From assembly GCA_964402905.1 (NCBI GenBank), contig CAYODU010000036.1, positions 1-6,756 of the forward strand: a stretch of DNA of 6,756 nt, in the 5' to 3' direction. The notes below the pieces were generated by a model that was not told where the DNA came from, made no database searches, and was given only the letters and a program-made list of their open reading frames with translations. The DNA comes from JABIDZ01 sp964402905. Lineage in GTDB: Archaea; Iainarchaeota; Iainarchaeia; Iainarchaeales; JAAZKV01. A program made the translations under genes and the position numbers. Shown here piece by piece: positions 5,091 to 6,756 of this stretch; within the stretch, counting starts at the first letter, position 1, and each line of letters starts with the position of its first letter.

Positions 5091-5693
5091 ATGGTAAGCA
5101 AAAAAGACATTGTTGTTCTTGTTAATGGACTTAGTGCCACAGGCAAAAGCGTTTTGTGTGAAAAAATTGCAAATTATTTTGGATTAAAATATTTTCCAAC
5201 AAGTGGAATACTTCACGCCCTAATAGAAAAAGAATTGAAAAAGCAAAAAATTGCTGTTAAAAAAAATACTGGTTTTTGGGAAAGTGAAGAAGGAAAAATA
5301 TTTTTTAGTGAAAGGCTAAGAAACGGCTCCTTTGACAAAAAAGTTGATGAAGAGTTACTAAAAAAAATTAATCGTGGTGGAGTTGTTCTTGATAGTTGGG
5401 TAATGCCCTGGTTAAGCAAAAAAGGATATAAAATTTGGCTCACTGCTTCCGACAAAGTAAGATACAAGCGAGCCGCTCTGCGAAACAGAGAAAGCATTAC
5501 AAAAACAAAAAAAAGAATAATTGAAAAAGAAAAGAAAACTGCATGCATATACAAAAAGCTTTATGGTTTTACATGGGCAAAAGAACTAGCTGTTTTTGAT
5601 TTAATTATTAACACAGATAATCTCACTGAAAAAGAAGTTTTTGAAAAAGCAAAAAAAGCAATTGAAAAAGATTTGTTAAAGAAAAAAAAGTAA
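5091..5693 (+). CDS. Cytidylate-kinase-like P-loop nucleoside monophosphate kinase
   Basis: The product is 200 aa. A Walker A loop GLSATGKS lies at 13-20 after strand IVVLVN. The substrate region YFPTSGILHALIEKE (34-48) corresponds to the (I/V)SAGEIFRELAKE part of archaeal CMP kinases. A strand ends in GGVVLDSWVMPWL (96-108), where archaeal Cmk usually has VVLEGRLAGWM. A lid-like basic segment with several arginines spans about 124-142. KKLYGFTW...FDLIINTDNLT (155-179) matches the C-terminal Cmk pattern (Y-I/L-YG...DLVINT). The expected role is ATP-dependent phosphorylation of CMP/dCMP in the cytoplasm, but the substitution in the EGR region leaves the substrate uncertain. The length is near the family's 180-200. 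The frame opens further upstream to 5004, but the TATA box at 5062-5070 lies inside that extension and 25 bp before ATG 5091, so 5091 is the start. The tail ends in four lysines. Confidence 0.82.
   Translation: MVSKKDIVVLVNGLSATGKSVLCEKIANYFGLKYFPTSGILHALIEKELKKQKIAVKKNTGFWESEEGKIFFSERLRNGSFDKKVDEELLKKINRGGVVLDSWVMPWLSKKGYKIWLTASDKVRYKRAALRNRESITKTKKRIIEKEKKTACIYKKLYGFTWAKELAVFDLIINTDNLTEKEVFEKAKKAIEKDLLKKKK
5682..5689 (-). terminator. T8 tract likely ending the DUF1566 transcript
   Basis: The poly-lysine codons at the kinase 3' end read as T8 on the minus strand, 10 bp past the stop of the convergent gene. Archaeal termination can use such U-tracts. The tract overlaps coding sequence, so its use is uncertain. 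Confidence 0.35.
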
Positions 5694-5698
5694 TTTAA

Positions 5699-6756
5699 TT
5701 AATTTGTTCTTACACAATGAGCCCTGTAAGAAGATGATTTGTTATCATAGGCAATTGAAATATTTACGGAAGCGCTTGATACGAAAAGGTAATATGCCCT
5801 TGCAGAGCTGGAAAAATTTGTTGTCGAAGTCCAAAAATATAAATTAGAATAACCAGAGAATAATGAAGGCGAGCTAAAAGGATTCGATTGTGAAAAATCT
5901 ATTGAAGACATTGATTCCATTACGTTGGGAAGTCTCCAATCATCATAAACTAAACTTCCGTGCCCATCACAAGAACCGGCTGCGCCGGAACTTCCTTGAA
6001 AAGTACTATCATCACACAAAACCAAATTGTAACAATACTTCAAAGCATTTTGCCAAGTAGCATTTTCACCCAAAGCTTTTTGCCACATTAAACCAGTTTC
6101 ATTATCTAATCCCACTAAATCAGTGTAAGAATAAGTAAAGCTTTTCGCATTACTATAATCTCCATCCTGATTAGGAAAATCCGTTCCACTACAACTAATT
6201 CCACTCGTGTCAGAGCTATTATAACAAGTAGCCATTCCAGAAGTCCATGCTGCTCCAGTATAGGTCCCAGTCAAACCAAACAAACTTGTTCCTGATTTTA
6301 TGTTGCCTGCAACCAAGTCAGTATCAACTGTTTCGAGCGCTGTCACAGTGTAACAACCCGCAGCAACTGTTGTTGAAGAATCACTTAAACTTTGAGAACC
6401 ACCCGAACAAACATCCCCACAAGTAGGACAAGCATTAACCAAATTTGCCCTTGTAACTTCATAATTCGAACAATCAAAAGAAATTTTTGCAGGAAAAACT
6501 TCTCTTTTTGTAATACCATATTTGTTTATGTAAGTGATAACAACATCTTTTACAATAACTTGTCCGTTATTACACGCATCATCACTTTGAACAACAAATG
6601 TTTTTGAACTGCCCAAGAATATTTCTTGTGAAAAATTTTCATTTCTATCCCCCACAGAAATATTGCTCATTGTTACTGAATCAGAATTATTATTTAACAC
6701 TCTCAACGCATAATTACCATCTGGATTAACTGCAGATTCAGTAAAAGAAATTGTAT
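5699..6756 (-). CDS. C-terminal part of a secreted protein with a DUF1566 (Lcl C-terminal) domain; N-terminus outside the window
   Basis: The frame is open through the right edge (351 complete codons seen), so no start is present; TTG 6706 is an internal leucine. Numbering is from the window edge. Residues 1 to about 105 (NPDGNYALRVLNNNSDS, then a strand-rich segment) resemble the beta-rich part of DPANN pilin-like proteins that begin with a class III signal peptide; this is recognition from memory and the signal itself is not visible. A cysteine cluster CPTCGDVC lies at 109-116. Next is AGNIKSGTSLFGLTGT (149-164), a short module common before DUF1566 domains and in phage tail proteins. The linker CYNSSDTSGISC and GTDFPNQDGDYSN is typical of DUF1566 proteins. 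DUF1566 itself runs from about 216 to 351, with GLMWQK (221-226), WQNALKYC (234-241), DDWRLP (271-276), FWTST (307-311) and HCVR (346-349). It is probably a surface or adhesion protein; the ligand is unknown. It converges with the kinase, leaving 5 bp between stops. Confidence 0.85.
   Translation of the reverse strand, partial: TISFTESAVNPDGNYALRVLNNNSDSVTMSNISVGDRNENFSQEIFLGSSKTFVVQSDDACNNGQVIVKDVVITYINKYGITKREVFPAKISFDCSNYEVTRANLVNACPTCGDVCSGGSQSLSDSSTTVAAGCYTVTALETVDTDLVAGNIKSGTSLFGLTGTYTGAAWTSGMATCYNSSDTSGISCSGTDFPNQDGDYSNAKSFTYSYTDLVGLDNETGLMWQKALGENATWQNALKYCYNLVLCDDSTFQGSSGAAGSCDGHGSLVYDDWRLPNVMESMSSIDFSQSNPFSSPSLFSGYSNLYFWTSTTNFSSSARAYYLFVSSASVNISIAYDNKSSSYRAHCVRTN

Noticed and set aside
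5213..5554. Minus-strand frame of 113 codons opposite the kinase
   Set aside because: Phe/Leu/Ser-rich complement of a Lys-rich gene; no promoter or family signal.
6704..6706. TTG as the start codon of the DUF1566 gene
   Set aside because: The same frame is open for 16 more codons to the window edge and the sequence upstream (NPDGNYA) continues the domain, so the gene is cut by the window.

Overview
The window comes from an AT-rich archaeal chromosome, most likely a small-genome DPANN archaeon (Nanoarchaeota/Woesearchaeota/Pacearchaeota-like). Archaeal signs are a Sec61-beta type translocon subunit, an archaeal/eukaryal-type isoleucyl-tRNA synthetase, a tRNA without an encoded CCA tail, TATA-box promoters with very short or absent leaders, and a secreted protein whose visible part resembles DPANN pilin-like proteins. 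The lineage is inferred from gene content; no marker gene fixes the phylum.

Layout, left to right. (1) Bases 1-720, minus strand: a single-pass membrane protein with an outward amidotransferase-like domain, followed 22 bp downstream by the first 14 codons of another gene that runs off the window. (2) 721-860: divergent promoter region. (3) 861-1034, plus strand: the small Sec61-beta gene. (4) 1035-1101: convergent intergenic region rich in inverted repeats. (5) 1102-3933, minus strand: ileS. (6) 3934-4064: an array of three A/T hairpins and an 18-nt direct repeat. (7) 4065-4139, minus strand: tRNA-Ile with anticodon UAU. (8) 4140-4353: intergenic region with no gene, one hairpin and one palindrome. 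(9) 4354-4992, minus strand: a five-helix membrane protein of the MscS-related conserved-TM-helix class. (10) 4993-5090: divergent promoter pair. (11) 5091-5693, plus strand: a cytidylate-kinase-like P-loop kinase. (12) 5699 to the right edge, minus strand: the C-terminal part of a secreted protein ending in a DUF1566 (Lcl C-terminal) domain; the N-terminus lies outside.

The most informative locus is tRNA-Ile(UAU) next to ileS. Most archaea read AUA with an agmatidine-modified CAU anticodon made by TiaS. A genomically encoded UAU anticodon is an uncommon solution, reported for Nanoarchaeum and Korarchaeum. Here it sits just upstream of, and in the same direction as, the enzyme that should charge it, with a repeat-rich spacer between them. 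A second pattern is a GTGAT Shine-Dalgarno-like element 3-4 nt before ATG in three genes, with GGTGGT in a fourth. It fixes the starts of three genes a few codons downstream of the longest possible ORF.

Most of the window is ordinary housekeeping sequence. I see no CRISPR array, insertion sequence, defence system or clearly new multi-gene system.
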